Assembly: GCF_017308975.1 (NCBI RefSeq)
Contig: NZ_JADWPD010000018.1
Location: forward strand, 1 to 64,000
Direction: 5' to 3'
DNA: 64,000 bases
From: Amycolatopsis sp. MtRt-6
GTDB lineage: Bacteria; Actinomycetota; Actinomycetes; Mycobacteriales; Pseudonocardiaceae
The position numbers were made by a program, and so were the translations under genes. This document shows, piece after piece, positions 33,766-42,509 of this stretch (position 1 is the first letter of the stretch; each line of letters starts with the position of its first letter). The notes under the pieces were generated by a model that was given only the letters and a program-made list of their open reading frames with translations, ran no database searches and had not been told where the DNA came from.

Positions 33766-34045
33766 ACGGGTCAGCCAGACCACCTCGCCGGCCGCCTCCG
33801 TGGAAACGTGGTGCCGCGCGAACCCGAGCTTCGCCAGGACGCGCAACGACGGCGTGTTCCCCGCGCCGACGGTCGACCAGAGCCGTGTCCGCCCGGTCGC
33901 CGCCGCGGCTTCGAGCACTGCGCCGGCCGCCTCGGTGGCGTAGCCGTGCCCGTGCGCGTGCCGGTTCGTCGATGGCGACGCGGCCGAAGAGCCACCGGCA
34001 GTCGCCGATGAAGTCGCCTTCTCGGCGGTGCTGGACGGGCGGCAA
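33754..34045 (-). pseudogene. GNAT acetyltransferase remnant
   Basis: The C-terminal part of a ribosomal-protein-type GNAT is clear: GHGYATEAAGAVLEAAAATG, then WSTVGAGNTPSLRVLAKLGF. Just upstream, the matching strand (REGDFIGDCRWLFGR) is in a different frame, and nothing further N-terminal is present. So this is a 5'-truncated, frameshifted remnant. Confidence 0.65.
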
Positions 34046-34097
34046 GGAGACTGTGCGCGGCCCGTTGTCGCGAAGAAGCCCGCGAGCTGCTGCAGCA

Positions 34098-35063
34098 TCA
34101 CGCCGCCGGGCCGAAGCGGCGGCGATAGGCGCTCGGGCTGAGTCCCGTGTGGCGGCGCAACTGTGCTCGCAGGTTCGCCGCCGTTTCGAAGCCGCTCGCG
34201 GCCGCCACGCGGTCCAGTCTCAGCTCGCCCCGCTCGATCAAGCGGCACGCCAGGCTCACCCGTTCCGTCGTCAGCCACGCCAGCGGTGTCGTTCCCAGCT
34301 CCGCGCGGAACTTCCGGTGCAGCGTCGCCGGGCTGGTGGCCGCGCGGGCGGCCAGGTCCGGCACCGTCAGGGGCTGGTCCAGCCGCTCCAACGCCCACGC
34401 CAGGACCGGCGCCAGCGACGTCTCCGGCACCGCCGGCACCGGGCGGGCGATGAACTGCCGCTGGCCGCCGTCGCGGTGGCCCGTGAACACCAGGCGGCGG
34501 CTGACCGCGTTGACGACTTCCGCTCCGTGGTCGCGGTGGATGATGTGCAGTCCCAGATCGAGCGAGGCCGCGCTGCCCGCCGCCGTGAGGACGTTGCCCT
34601 CGTCGATGAACAGCACCTCCGGTTCCCAGTGCACCCGTGGGAACCGCGCCGCCAGCGAGGCGGCCCACTGCCAGTGGGTGGTGGCCCGCTTGCCGTCGAG
34701 CACGCCCGCTTCCGCCAGGGCGAGTGCTCCGGTGCAGAAGCTGACCAGGCGGGCGCCGCGGTCGGCGGCCCGGCGGATCGCCGCGATGATCGCCGGGTTC
34801 GTCGGGACGTCGGTGTCCGGACGCGCCGGGACGATCAGCGTGTCCGCCGCGTCGGCCGCATCGAGGCCGGCGACGTCGGACAGCGTGAACATGCCGAGGT
34901 TCATCCGGACCGCGGGCGTCGCCGCGCAGAGCGTGAAGTCGTACCAGGGCCGGTCGAGTTCGGGACGCCGGAGGCCGAATAGCTCGGTCGCCACGCCCAT
35001 CTCGAACGGGTTCGACTCCGCGGTGACGATCGCGACGACCCGGTGCGAGAATTCTTGCGGCAT
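34098..35063 (-). CDS. GlxA-like regulator (DJ-1/PfpI + AraC HTH)
   Basis: 321 residues. N-terminal class-I amidotransferase-like domain (about 8-185) with the SFCTGALALAEAG nucleophile-elbow Cys, then an AraC-type double helix-turn-helix (about 220-318: DLAARAATSPATLHRKFRAE and VAAASGFETAANLRAQLRRH). Such proteins sense small metabolites and activate neighbours. Divergent from the cupin gene, its likely target. Confidence 0.88.
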   Translation of the reverse strand: MPQEFSHRVVAIVTAESNPFEMGVATELFGLRRPELDRPWYDFTLCAATPAVRMNLGMFTLSDVAGLDAADAADTLIVPARPDTDVPTNPAIIAAIRRAADRGARLVSFCTGALALAEAGVLDGKRATTHWQWAASLAARFPRVHWEPEVLFIDEGNVLTAAGSAASLDLGLHIIHRDHGAEVVNAVSRRLVFTGHRDGGQRQFIARPVPAVPETSLAPVLAWALERLDQPLTVPDLAARAATSPATLHRKFRAELGTTPLAWLTTERVSLACRLIERGELRLDRVAAASGFETAANLRAQLRRHTGLSPSAYRRRFGPAA

Positions 35064-35115
35064 GTGCGATTCCTAGCACTCGCGCCGGCGAAACGCCAGG
35101 TCGAGGATGGTCCGC

Positions 35116-35496
35116 ATGAACCCGATCGACCTCAACGAAGTCCTCGCGACCTTCGACGCCGCCTGGAGCCCGCGCATCGTCACCCGCGTCAACGACTACG
35201 ACATCCGGCTCGCGCGGTTCGACGGCGAGCACGTCTGGCACGTCCACGAGCACACCGACGAGTTCTTCCTCGTCCTCGACGGCGAGGTCGAGATCGGCCT
35301 GCGCGACCCGGACGAACGCGTCGTCACGCTCGGCCGCGGGCAGGTCTTCGTGGTGCCGAAGGGCACGTTCCACAAGCCGTCGTCGAAGGCGGGGGCGAGC
35401 GTGCTGCTGGTCGAGCCCGCGGGGACGCTCACGGTCGGCGACGCGCACGACGACGTTCCCGATCACGTCGACGTGACTACCGGGCACATCGTCTGA
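35116..35496 (+). CDS. Cupin domain protein
   Basis: 126 residues, one cupin barrel. Metal ligands are visible in HVWHVHEHTDEFF (two or three His and Glu) and in GTFHKP (His). Such small cupins act as isomerases or dioxygenases or bind metabolites. ATG at 35116 has GAGG at a good distance. It is the probable target of the divergent GlxA-like regulator. The repeat element starts 24 nt after its stop. Confidence 0.85.
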   Translation: MNPIDLNEVLATFDAAWSPRIVTRVNDYDIRLARFDGEHVWHVHEHTDEFFLVLDGEVEIGLRDPDERVVTLGRGQVFVVPKGTFHKPSSKAGASVLLVEPAGTLTVGDAHDDVPDHVDVTTGHIV

Positions 35497-35520
35497 CGTC
35501 GGGGAGCGGGAAGGCGCGGC

Positions 35521-35640
35521 CCGCCCTCCCTGGGGGCTGCCCCCGCTTCCAGCGTATCGAGACGGTCCGACGGAAATTGGGAACCAGCCCCGCTCGCGGC
35601 CCGGTTGTCCACACCCCGGCCGGATTGTGTACAACCGGCG
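35521..35640 (-). repeat. Structured repeat element, copy B
   Basis: 120 bp, reverse-oriented copy of the element at 19608-19732. On the plus strand its right end has the 13-bp inverted repeat CCGGTTGTCCACA (35602-35614) facing TGTGTACAACCGG (35627-35639), each resembling a high-GC DnaA box. The middle CCCCGA hairpin has decayed here. It abuts a truncated GNAT gene. Confidence 0.75.
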
Positions 35641-36003
35641 CGAAACGCCTGCCTCGAGGGCGAGCCCGCGGTCGAACCCCGCCTGCTCAACAGCCGGCTG
35701 GTGTGGGCCGATCGCGACGAAGACAAGGCCGACGACGGCGTCTGGGCCGTCACCTGCTTCGTCACGCACAAGGGCTTCCGGCGCCAAGGGGTGAGCGCGG
35801 CCCTGGCGAAGGCGGCGGGGGACTTCGCCCGCGAGCGGGGTGCGCGGGCGGTCGAGGGCTACCCCATCGTCGTGGCGCCCGGGCAGAAGCTCGCCTGGCC
35901 CGGTGAACTGTTCGTCGGCACGACCGGGATCTTCGCCGATGCCGGGTTCAGCGAGGTCAGCCGTCCGACGGCCCGGCGGGTGGTCATGCGGCTGACCTGC
36001 TGA
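35641..36003 (+). pseudogene. GNAT acetyltransferase missing its N-terminus
   Basis: The frame reads VWAVTCFVTHKGFRRQGVS then AALAKAAGDFARERGARAVE and ends in a normal GNAT C-terminus (to 36003). Members of this family have about 70-80 more residues at the start; here the repeat element replaces them and no ribosome-binding site precedes any start. It is probably inactive. Confidence 0.7.
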
Positions 36004-36035
36004 GTCTTCCATGGGAACGGCGTACCCTCCTCCGC

Positions 36036-36542
36036 ATGAAACGGACATCGTTCGCGCAGTGGCCGTGCTCGATCGCGCGCACCATGGATCTGCTCGGTGA
36101 CTGGTGGACGCCGCTGGTGCTGCGGGACGCCTTCTACGGCGTGCGTCGCTTCGACGAGTTCCAGCAGGCGCTCGGCATTGCGCGCAACACCCTCGCCGAC
36201 CGGCTCAAGCGGCTGGTCGACGAGGGACTGCTGGAGAAGGTGCCGTACCAGACCGAGCCGGTCCGCTACGACTACGTCCTCACCGAAAAGGGCCGCGACT
36301 TCTACCCCGTACTGCTCGCGATGACCCGCTGGGGCGACAAGTGGCTCGCGAGCGACGAGGCCGGCCCGCCGATCACCGTCCACCACCTCGCCTGCGGGCA
36401 CGACACGCACGCCGAAATCGTCTGCGCCGAGTGCGCCGGACCGATGACGCCGGACGACACGCGGATGCGCCGCGGTCCCGGTTTCCCGGCCCGGCTGGCG
36501 CGGCGCCCGGACGTCGAGGAGCGGTTCGCCCGGCAGGAGTGA
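36036..36542 (+). CDS. HxlR family regulator
   Basis: 168 residues. Winged-helix HxlR core (about 8-105: CSIARTMDLLGDWWTPLVLRD, then FDEFQQALGIARNTLADRLKRL) with a C-terminal extension holding three Cys and His residues (LACGHDTHAEIVCAECAG), which could bind metal. HxlR proteins sense redox or aldehydes. It lies 59 nt upstream of the SRPBCC-LLM-molybdoenzyme operon, its likely target. Confidence 0.88.
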   Translation: MKRTSFAQWPCSIARTMDLLGDWWTPLVLRDAFYGVRRFDEFQQALGIARNTLADRLKRLVDEGLLEKVPYQTEPVRYDYVLTEKGRDFYPVLLAMTRWGDKWLASDEAGPPITVHHLACGHDTHAEIVCAECAGPMTPDDTRMRRGPGFPARLARRPDVEERFARQE

Positions 36543-36575
36543 TTGACAGAGTCAGTCTATCTACGCAACTATCGT
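36543..36575 (+). promoter_or_regulatory. Candidate promoter/operator of molybdoenzyme operon
   Basis: A perfect TTGACA (36543-36548) overlaps the dyad TGAC-AGA-GTCA (36544-36554). A weak -10 (AACTAT, 18-nt spacer) follows. The dyad is a candidate HxlR site. Confidence 0.4.
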
Positions 36576-36601
36576 GGTCAACCGGGAGAAAGGCGGCCAC
36601 G

Positions 36602-37093
36602 ATGGAGTGGACGGGCGCGCGGTACGCCGACCTGCCGACGGCCGAGGTGCAGACCTGGATCGACGCTGCCCCCGAGGACGTCTGGCCGGTGGTCTCGGAC
36701 ATCTCGCTGATGCCCGAGCTGAGCCCGGAACTCCAGTCCGTCGAATGGTGCGAGGAAGGCCGCAAGTTCCTCGGCCGCAGCAAGCACGACGCGTTCGGCG
36801 AGTGGGAGACGACCTCGTACGTCGTGGAGTGCGAAGCGCCGCGGGTGTTCGCGTGGGCCGTGCAGGACCCCGACGAGCCCAGCGCCGTCTGGAAGTTCAC
36901 CCTCGAACCGGACAACGGGGGCACGGTCCTGAGCCAGTGGATGCGGATGGGGCCCGGCCGGTCCGGGCTGTCGTTCGCCATCGACCGGATGCCGGAGAAG
37001 GAACAGAAGATCGTCTTCGTCCGCATGCGGGAGTTCGAGACGGCGATGCAGGGCAACCTCGCCGCGATCAAGGCCCGGGTCGAAAACCGGTGA
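36602..37093 (+). CDS. SRPBCC family (START-like) protein
   Basis: 163 residues, polyketide-cyclase/START-like helix-grip fold: AEVQTWIDAAPEDVWPVVSD at the start, central strands, long C-terminal helix (MREFETAMQGNLAAIKARV). These bind hydrophobic ligands or act as cyclases or dehydratases. GGAGAAAGG precedes the ATG. First gene of a coupled operon; its stop overlaps the next gene (GTGA). Confidence 0.85.
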   Translation: MEWTGARYADLPTAEVQTWIDAAPEDVWPVVSDISLMPELSPELQSVEWCEEGRKFLGRSKHDAFGEWETTSYVVECEAPRVFAWAVQDPDEPSAVWKFTLEPDNGGTVLSQWMRMGPGRSGLSFAIDRMPEKEQKIVFVRMREFETAMQGNLAAIKARVENR

Positions 37094-38115
37094 AGACCGC
37101 CACGACCGTCGAGTTCTCGAAGGACACCCGCACCACGCTGGACTTCGTGCTGGAAGCCGAAAAACTGGGTCTCGACGTCTGCTGGGTGGCCGAAGCCTGG
37201 GGCTCGGACGCGCCGTCCGCGCTCGGCTACCTCGCCGCGCGCACCGACCGGATCCGGCTCGGCTCCGGCATCGTCCAGCTGGGCACGCGCACGCCGGTCG
37301 CGATCGCGCAGGCCGCGCTCACCCTCGCCGATCTCTCCGGCGGCCGGTTCGCGCTCGGGCTCGGCCCGTCCGGTCCGCAGGTGATCGAAGGCCTGCACGG
37401 TGTCCCGTTCGCGAAGCCGCTGACGCGCATGCGGGAGACCGTCGAGATCATCCGCCAGGCGTTCGCGGGCGAGAAGATTTCCTTCTCCGGCACGGCGTTC
37501 GAGATCCCGCTGCCCGGTGAGGCCCGCCCGATGCGGCTGTCCACCGCGCCGAACCCGGACATCCCCATCTACCTCGCGACGCTGTCGCCGAAGCTCCTGG
37601 AGCTCACCGGCGAGGTCGCCGACGGCTGGCTCGGCACCAGCTTCGTGCCCGAAGGCGCCGACGCGTACTTCACCCACCTCGACGCCGGGCTCGCGAAGGC
37701 GAGCAGGCAACGCGCGGACATCGACGTCTGCCAGGGCGCCGAAGTCGCCTTCGCGGACAACGAAGCCGAGCTGCGCACCTTGGTCGGCAGCCGCAAGAAG
37801 GAACTGGCCTTCAGCCTCGGCGGGATGGGCTCGGCGACCACGAACTTCTACAACAACGCCTACAGCCGCCAGGGCTGGGCGGACGTCGCCGCCGAGGTCC
37901 GCGAGCGCTGGCAGGCCGGTGACCGCGACGGCGCGGCCGCGCTCGTCACCGACGAAATGGTGCTGGGCACGACGTTGATCGGCACCGAAGAGATGGTGCG
38001 CGAACGCCTGCGCGTCTGGCGGGCTGCCGGCATCGACACCGTCCGGTTCTACCCGGCCGGCGAAACACTCGACGCGCGTCTCACGACGCTCGGTCGCGCA
38101 TTGGAGCTGACATGA
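37090..38115 (+). CDS. LLM class oxidoreductase (probably F420-dependent)
   Basis: 341 residues, luciferase-like TIM barrel: LDVCWVAEAWGSDAPSALGY near 30-49, IRLGSGIVQLGTRTP near 56-70, GRFALGLGPSGPQV near 88. Closest in pattern to mycobacterial F420-dependent enzymes of the MmcI type. It oxidises or reduces a substrate with F420 or FMN. GTG start overlaps the SRPBCC stop, and its stop overlaps the molybdoenzyme start (ATGA), so all three are translationally coupled. Confidence 0.88.
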   Translation: MKTATTVEFSKDTRTTLDFVLEAEKLGLDVCWVAEAWGSDAPSALGYLAARTDRIRLGSGIVQLGTRTPVAIAQAALTLADLSGGRFALGLGPSGPQVIEGLHGVPFAKPLTRMRETVEIIRQAFAGEKISFSGTAFEIPLPGEARPMRLSTAPNPDIPIYLATLSPKLLELTGEVADGWLGTSFVPEGADAYFTHLDAGLAKASRQRADIDVCQGAEVAFADNEAELRTLVGSRKKELAFSLGGMGSATTNFYNNAYSRQGWADVAAEVRERWQAGDRDGAAALVTDEMVLGTTLIGTEEMVRERLRVWRAAGIDTVRFYPAGETLDARLTTLGRALELT

Positions 38116-40427
38116 CCGGCGACTGGCACCGCACCGCGTGCAGCCTCTGCTACCTCAACTGCGGGCTGGAGGTGCAGCTCGACGGCCGGAAGATCACCCG
38201 TGTCCGCGGCGACAAGGGACACCCGCGCTCCGGCGGGTACCTCTGCCAGAAGGCGCAGCGCCTGACCTGGTACGGCGACCACGAAGACCGCCTGACGACG
38301 CCGCTGCGCCGGCGTCCCGACGGCACGCACGAACCGATCGGCTGGGACACCGCGCTCACCGAAATCGCGGCCAAGCTGCACGCGATCCGCGACGCCGACA
38401 CCGCGGCCGGCCGGCCCGGCTCGTTCGCCTACGTCGGCGGCGGTGGCCAGGGCAACCACTCCGGCGGCGCGTACGGCGCTTCGCTGCTGAAGTGGATGAA
38501 CTCGACGCGGCACTTCAACGCGCTCTCGCAGGAGAAGACCGGCGACTTCTGGGTCAACGGGCACCTGTTCGGCTCGACGACCGTGCACACCGCCGAGGAC
38601 GTCGAGCACTGCGACCTGCTGGTCGTGCTCGGCTGCAACCCCTGGCAGGCACACGGCTTCAGCAACGCCCGGCAGGCGCTCAACACGCTCAAGAACGACC
38701 CGGACCGCCGGATGATCGTGATCGACCCGCGGCGCACCGAAACCGCGGAGCTGGCCGACCTGCACCTCCCGCTGCGTCCGGGCACCGACGCCTACCTGCT
38801 GGGCGCGATCCTGGCGCTGCTGCTCGAACGCGGTGGCGCGGACGAGCGGTTCCTCGCCGAACGCACCGAAGGCTTCGACGAGGTCGCCGCCGTGCTGGCG
38901 AAAGTACCGGTGGACGCGTGGATCGCGCACGCCGAAGTGTCCCGTGTGGACGTCGAGCGGGCGGTCGAGCTGATCCTCGCGGCCGAGGCGATGACCGTCC
39001 GCGTCGAGCTGGGCATCCAGCAGGGCAGGCATTCGACGCTCAACAGCTACCTCGAAAAGCTGCTGTACCTGCTCACCGGGCACTTCGGCCGGCGCGGCAC
39101 GAACAACCTGCACTCGTGGCTGCTGCCGCTGTGGGGCGCGACGACCGGGCAGCGCTCCGAGATCACCGGTTTCGAGTACATCGGCGGCCTGCTGCCGGCC
39201 AACACGCTCGCCGAAGAGGTCCTCGCCGACCACCCGAACCGCGTCCGCGCGGTGTGGGTGGAGTCGTCGAACCCGGCCAACACCTTCGCCGGGACGCGGG
39301 ACGTCGAACGCGCCCTGGAGGCCGCGGAGCTGACCGTGGTCGTCGACGTCGCCTACACCGAAACGGCCGCGCTGGCGGACTACGTGCTGCCCGCGGCGTC
39401 CCAGCACGAGAAGTGGGAGTTCACGCTCTTCACCTTCGAATGGCCGACGAACTACTTCCAGCTGCGGCGGCCGTTGCTGGACCCGCTGCCGGGCACGCTC
39501 GTCGAAGCCGAGATCTACGCGCGGCTTTTCGACGCGCTCGGCGTGCTGCCACCGCCCGACGTCCTCGGCGAGCTGGCCGCCGGGCCGCGTGCGGAGCTGC
39601 AGGCGGGAATCGGCGCGCTGGTCCAGGCGATGCCCGAGCGCGCGGCGATCCTGCCGGTGCTGCTCTACCGCACGCTGGGTGCGTCGCTGCCCGACGGCGC
39701 CGCGTCGATCGCGCCGCTGTGGGCGGGCTGCCACCGCGCGGCGAGGACGATGACCGTGCCGGTGCAACGCGCCTTGGGCACCTCCGCCACCGGCCCGCAG
39801 CTCGGCGAAGAGCTCTTCGAGCGGGTCCTGGCCGGCCCGACGCCGTTTTCGGCGCACGAGCAGGACGAAGTGTGGAGCCTGCTGCGCCGCGAACGCGTCC
39901 GGCTCGCCGTGCCGGAACTGCTGGACTGGCTGGCCGCGCTGGACCCGGCCGCCGAACGGCCCGACCCGGCGTACCCGTTTTCGCTGCTCAACGGGCAGCG
40001 GCGGGCGCACAACGCGAATCAGATCCTGCGCGACCCGCGCTGGCGCCGCACGGATCCGGACGGTGCCCTGCGCGCGCGTCCCGAAGAGCTGGCGTCGATC
40101 GGTGCGGCGCCGGGTGACTGGGTGGCCGTCGTGACGGCGGCGGGGCGGGTGGTCGTCCGCGCCGAAGCCGACCCCGCGCTGCGGCCGGGCCAGCTCGCGC
40201 TGCCGCACGGCTACGGCATGGCGCACCCGGACGCGCACGGCCGCCGGGTGGTCAGCGGTCCGCGGATCAACCTCCTCACGGACGCGCTGGACCGCGACCC
40301 GATCGCCGGCACGCCGCACCACAAGGACATCCCGGCGCGCCTGGAACCCGCGACGGAACAGGAACGGGCCACGGCGGAGGCGGACAGCGGGCGCGTGCGC
40401 GAGACTGTCGCGAGTGGACGGTCCTGA
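38112..40427 (+). CDS. Molybdopterin-dependent oxidoreductase (DMSO reductase family)
   Basis: 771 residues. N-terminal [4Fe-4S] motif C-x2-C-x3-C and a fourth Cys in GYLCQKA (first 45 residues), then molybdopterin-binding domains (VVLGCNPWQAHG near 175, ESSNPANTF near 385) and a C-terminal dinucleotide-binding domain with RRAHNANQI and LPHGYGMAHPD. No Tat signal, so it is cytoplasmic, as in formate dehydrogenase or assimilatory-type enzymes. No electron-transfer subunit is adjacent; the partner may be the LLM enzyme. The substrate is unknown. Confidence 0.9.
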   Translation: MTGDWHRTACSLCYLNCGLEVQLDGRKITRVRGDKGHPRSGGYLCQKAQRLTWYGDHEDRLTTPLRRRPDGTHEPIGWDTALTEIAAKLHAIRDADTAAGRPGSFAYVGGGGQGNHSGGAYGASLLKWMNSTRHFNALSQEKTGDFWVNGHLFGSTTVHTAEDVEHCDLLVVLGCNPWQAHGFSNARQALNTLKNDPDRRMIVIDPRRTETAELADLHLPLRPGTDAYLLGAILALLLERGGADERFLAERTEGFDEVAAVLAKVPVDAWIAHAEVSRVDVERAVELILAAEAMTVRVELGIQQGRHSTLNSYLEKLLYLLTGHFGRRGTNNLHSWLLPLWGATTGQRSEITGFEYIGGLLPANTLAEEVLADHPNRVRAVWVESSNPANTFAGTRDVERALEAAELTVVVDVAYTETAALADYVLPAASQHEKWEFTLFTFEWPTNYFQLRRPLLDPLPGTLVEAEIYARLFDALGVLPPPDVLGELAAGPRAELQAGIGALVQAMPERAAILPVLLYRTLGASLPDGAASIAPLWAGCHRAARTMTVPVQRALGTSATGPQLGEELFERVLAGPTPFSAHEQDEVWSLLRRERVRLAVPELLDWLAALDPAAERPDPAYPFSLLNGQRRAHNANQILRDPRWRRTDPDGALRARPEELASIGAAPGDWVAVVTAAGRVVVRAEADPALRPGQLALPHGYGMAHPDAHGRRVVSGPRINLLTDALDRDPIAGTPHHKDIPARLEPATEQERATAEADSGRVRETVASGRS

Positions 40428-40470
40428 CGCCGCACCGGGTTTATAGTGGGACCCCGACCGAAGGGGGCCC

Positions 40471-41016
40471 ATGCGCAAGATCGTCTCGAACCTGTTCATC
40501 TCGCTCGACGGCGTGGTCGAAGCGCCGGACAAGTGGTCGTTGCGGTACTGGAGCGACGAAATCGGCCAGGCGGTCGGCAGCGGGATGGCCGCCGCCGACG
40601 CGATGTTGCTCGGGCGTGTCACGTACGAAGGCTTCGCCGAGGCGTGGCCCGGCCGGACCGTCGAAGAAGACGAAGGCGCCGAGTTCATGAACAGCGTGCG
40701 CAAGTACGTGCTTTCGTCGACTTTGTCCGAAGCCGGCTGGAACAACTCGACGCTGCTCACCGGCGACCCGGCCGAGGCGGTCCGGACGCTGAAGGCCGGG
40801 CCCGGCGGCGACATCATGACCAGCGGCAGCCCGACGGCGGTGCGGTGGCTGCTGGCCGAAGGGCTGGTCGACGAGCTGAACCTGCTGCTGTACCCGGTCG
40901 TCGTGGGCCGCGGAAAACGGCTGTTCCCCGAGACGGGGCCGTCGTTCCCGGTGGAACTGAAGAAATCGGCGACGTTCGGCAACGGCGTCGTCCAGCTGAC
41001 CTACGTGCCGGCGTGA
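40471..41016 (+). CDS. Dihydrofolate reductase-like (RibD C-terminal) protein
   Basis: 181 residues, RibD C-terminal/YyaP-type fold: SLDGVVEAPDKW near 12-23, MLLGRVTYEGF near 46-56, SGSPTAVRWLLAEGLVDELN near 118-137 and YPVVVGRGKRLF. These bind NADPH and resemble dihydrofolate reductase, but targets of stand-alone paralogues are mostly unknown. A GAAGGGG site precedes the ATG. The stop overlaps the epoxide hydrolase gene (GTGA). Confidence 0.88.
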   Translation: MRKIVSNLFISLDGVVEAPDKWSLRYWSDEIGQAVGSGMAAADAMLLGRVTYEGFAEAWPGRTVEEDEGAEFMNSVRKYVLSSTLSEAGWNNSTLLTGDPAEAVRTLKAGPGGDIMTSGSPTAVRWLLAEGLVDELNLLLYPVVVGRGKRLFPETGPSFPVELKKSATFGNGVVQLTYVPA

Positions 41017-42119
41017 TCACGCCGTTCCGGATCGAGGTCCCCGAGGCCGACCTCGACGACCTGCGCACGCGGCTGCGGCGGACACGCTGGCCCGAGGCCG
41101 AGCCGGTGGCAGACTGGAGCCAGGGCACGCCGCTGGCGTACCTGCGTCCGCTGTGCGAATACTGGGCCGCGGGATACGACTGGCGCCGCACGGAAGCCCG
41201 GCTGAACCGGTTTCCGCAGTACCGCACCGAAATCGACGGGATCGGCATCCACTTCCTGCACGTGCGTTCGCCGGATCCGGATGCGCTCCCGCTGATCCTC
41301 ACGCACGGCTGGCCCGGCTCGTTCCTCGAGTTCTCGAAGGTGATCGAGCCGCTGTCCGAAGAGTTCCACCTGGTCATCCCGTCGCTGCCGGGCTACGGCT
41401 TCAGCGACAAGCCGTCGGTGCCCGGCTGGGGCATCGAGCGGATCGCGACCGCTTGGGCGGAACTGATGGCCCGGCTGGGGTACTCGCGCTACGGCGCGCA
41501 GGGCGGCGACTGGGGGACGTCGATCACGACGTCGCTGGCCCAGCAGGACGCGGCGCACCTGGCCGGCATCCACCTGAACCCGCCGATCGCGGCACCGGAC
41601 CCGGCGACGTTCGATGATCTGACGCCGTCCGAGCGGACAGCGTTGGAAGCACTGGAAAACGCGCAACGCTGGGAAGACGGGTACTCGGTGCTGCAGTCGA
41701 CCCGGCCGCAGACGATCGGCTACAGCCTGCTCGACTCCCCGGCCGGGCTGTGCGGCTGGCTGGTGGAGAAGTTCCACGCCTGGTCCGACGGCTTCCCGTT
41801 CACCCGCGACGAGCTGCTGGACGACATCACGCTGTACTGGCTCACCGGCACGGCGGCGTCCTCGGCCCGGCTGTACTGGGAGAGCATCCGCAAGGTCCAG
41901 AAGTGGTTCTCGGAGGCGACGGACGACACCGTCGACGTTCCGACGGGCTGCTCGATCTTCCCGGCGGAAATGCCACGCCCGTCGCGGCGCTGGGCGGCTC
42001 GCAGGTACACCGACATCCGGCATTGGAACGAGCTGCCGCGCGGCGGTCACTTCGCGGCGTACGAGCAGCCCGAACTGTTCGCCGGCGAGGTGCGGACGTT
42101 CTTCCGGCTGGTCCGCTAG
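41013..42119 (+). CDS. Epoxide hydrolase (EHN family)
   Basis: 368 residues. N-terminal EHN domain with FRIEVPEADLDDLRTRL, then an alpha/beta hydrolase: oxyanion motif HGWPGS near 96-101, nucleophile Asp in GGDWGTS near 167, and His in GGHFAAYEQPE near 350. It opens epoxides with water. GTG start overlaps the previous stop. Its TAG shares the CTAG with the convergent broken TetR gene. Confidence 0.9.
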   Translation: MITPFRIEVPEADLDDLRTRLRRTRWPEAEPVADWSQGTPLAYLRPLCEYWAAGYDWRRTEARLNRFPQYRTEIDGIGIHFLHVRSPDPDALPLILTHGWPGSFLEFSKVIEPLSEEFHLVIPSLPGYGFSDKPSVPGWGIERIATAWAELMARLGYSRYGAQGGDWGTSITTSLAQQDAAHLAGIHLNPPIAAPDPATFDDLTPSERTALEALENAQRWEDGYSVLQSTRPQTIGYSLLDSPAGLCGWLVEKFHAWSDGFPFTRDELLDDITLYWLTGTAASSARLYWESIRKVQKWFSEATDDTVDVPTGCSIFPAEMPRPSRRWAARRYTDIRHWNELPRGGHFAAYEQPELFAGEVRTFFRLVR

Positions 42120-42507
42120 CGCGAAGCGTGGTGCCGGACGAGCGGCAGGAAGAGCTGGGTCGCGATCTCTTCGAGCGCCTGGTCGGCGGGGGTGGCGCGC
42201 TCCACGAGCATGCGGTAGCGGATGAGCGCGCCCGGCATCGCGAGCACGGCGTCGGGGATCGGTGAACTCGCCGCGGGCCCTCGCCCGCTCGATCACCTGC
42301 TCGAAGGCGCCGGGGACGATCAGCTTGACGTCCTCGGGCACCTCTTCGAGCTCGCTCAGCAAGCCGGTGGCGACGTCGATGCCGATCTGCTCGACGCGCC
42401 CGGCGAGCTCGCGCACGAGGGCGGCGCGGCCGGGCCAGCGGCGGTTGGAGCGCCGGCCTGACGCTGGTGGCGCTGATCCCGTGCCTCGCCATCCCGGCGC
42501 GAAAGAG
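42116..42507 (-). pseudogene. TetR family regulator, broken
   Basis: Pieces of a TetR protein lie in three frames. Near 42507-42455 HGISATSVR looks like the start of the helix-turn-helix, but the recognition helix is missing. From 42416 the frame gives RVEQIGIDVATGLLSELEE and continues to about 42262, and after a frameshift a C-terminal part reads ALIRYRMLVERATPADQALE and ends at 42116. Internal deletion plus frameshift: probably nonfunctional. It lies downstream of the acyl-CoA synthetase on the same strand. Confidence 0.6.
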
Positions 42508-42509
42508 CC

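Noticed and set aside
35602-35639. DnaA-box-like pair as a replication origin
   Set aside because: Only two sites, inside a dispersed repeat, with no dnaA, dnaN or parA gene nearby.
38049-40982. 977-codon minus-strand open frame opposite the molybdoenzyme
   Set aside because: Shadow of the coding strand; composition is typical antisense Arg/Gln/Val-rich.
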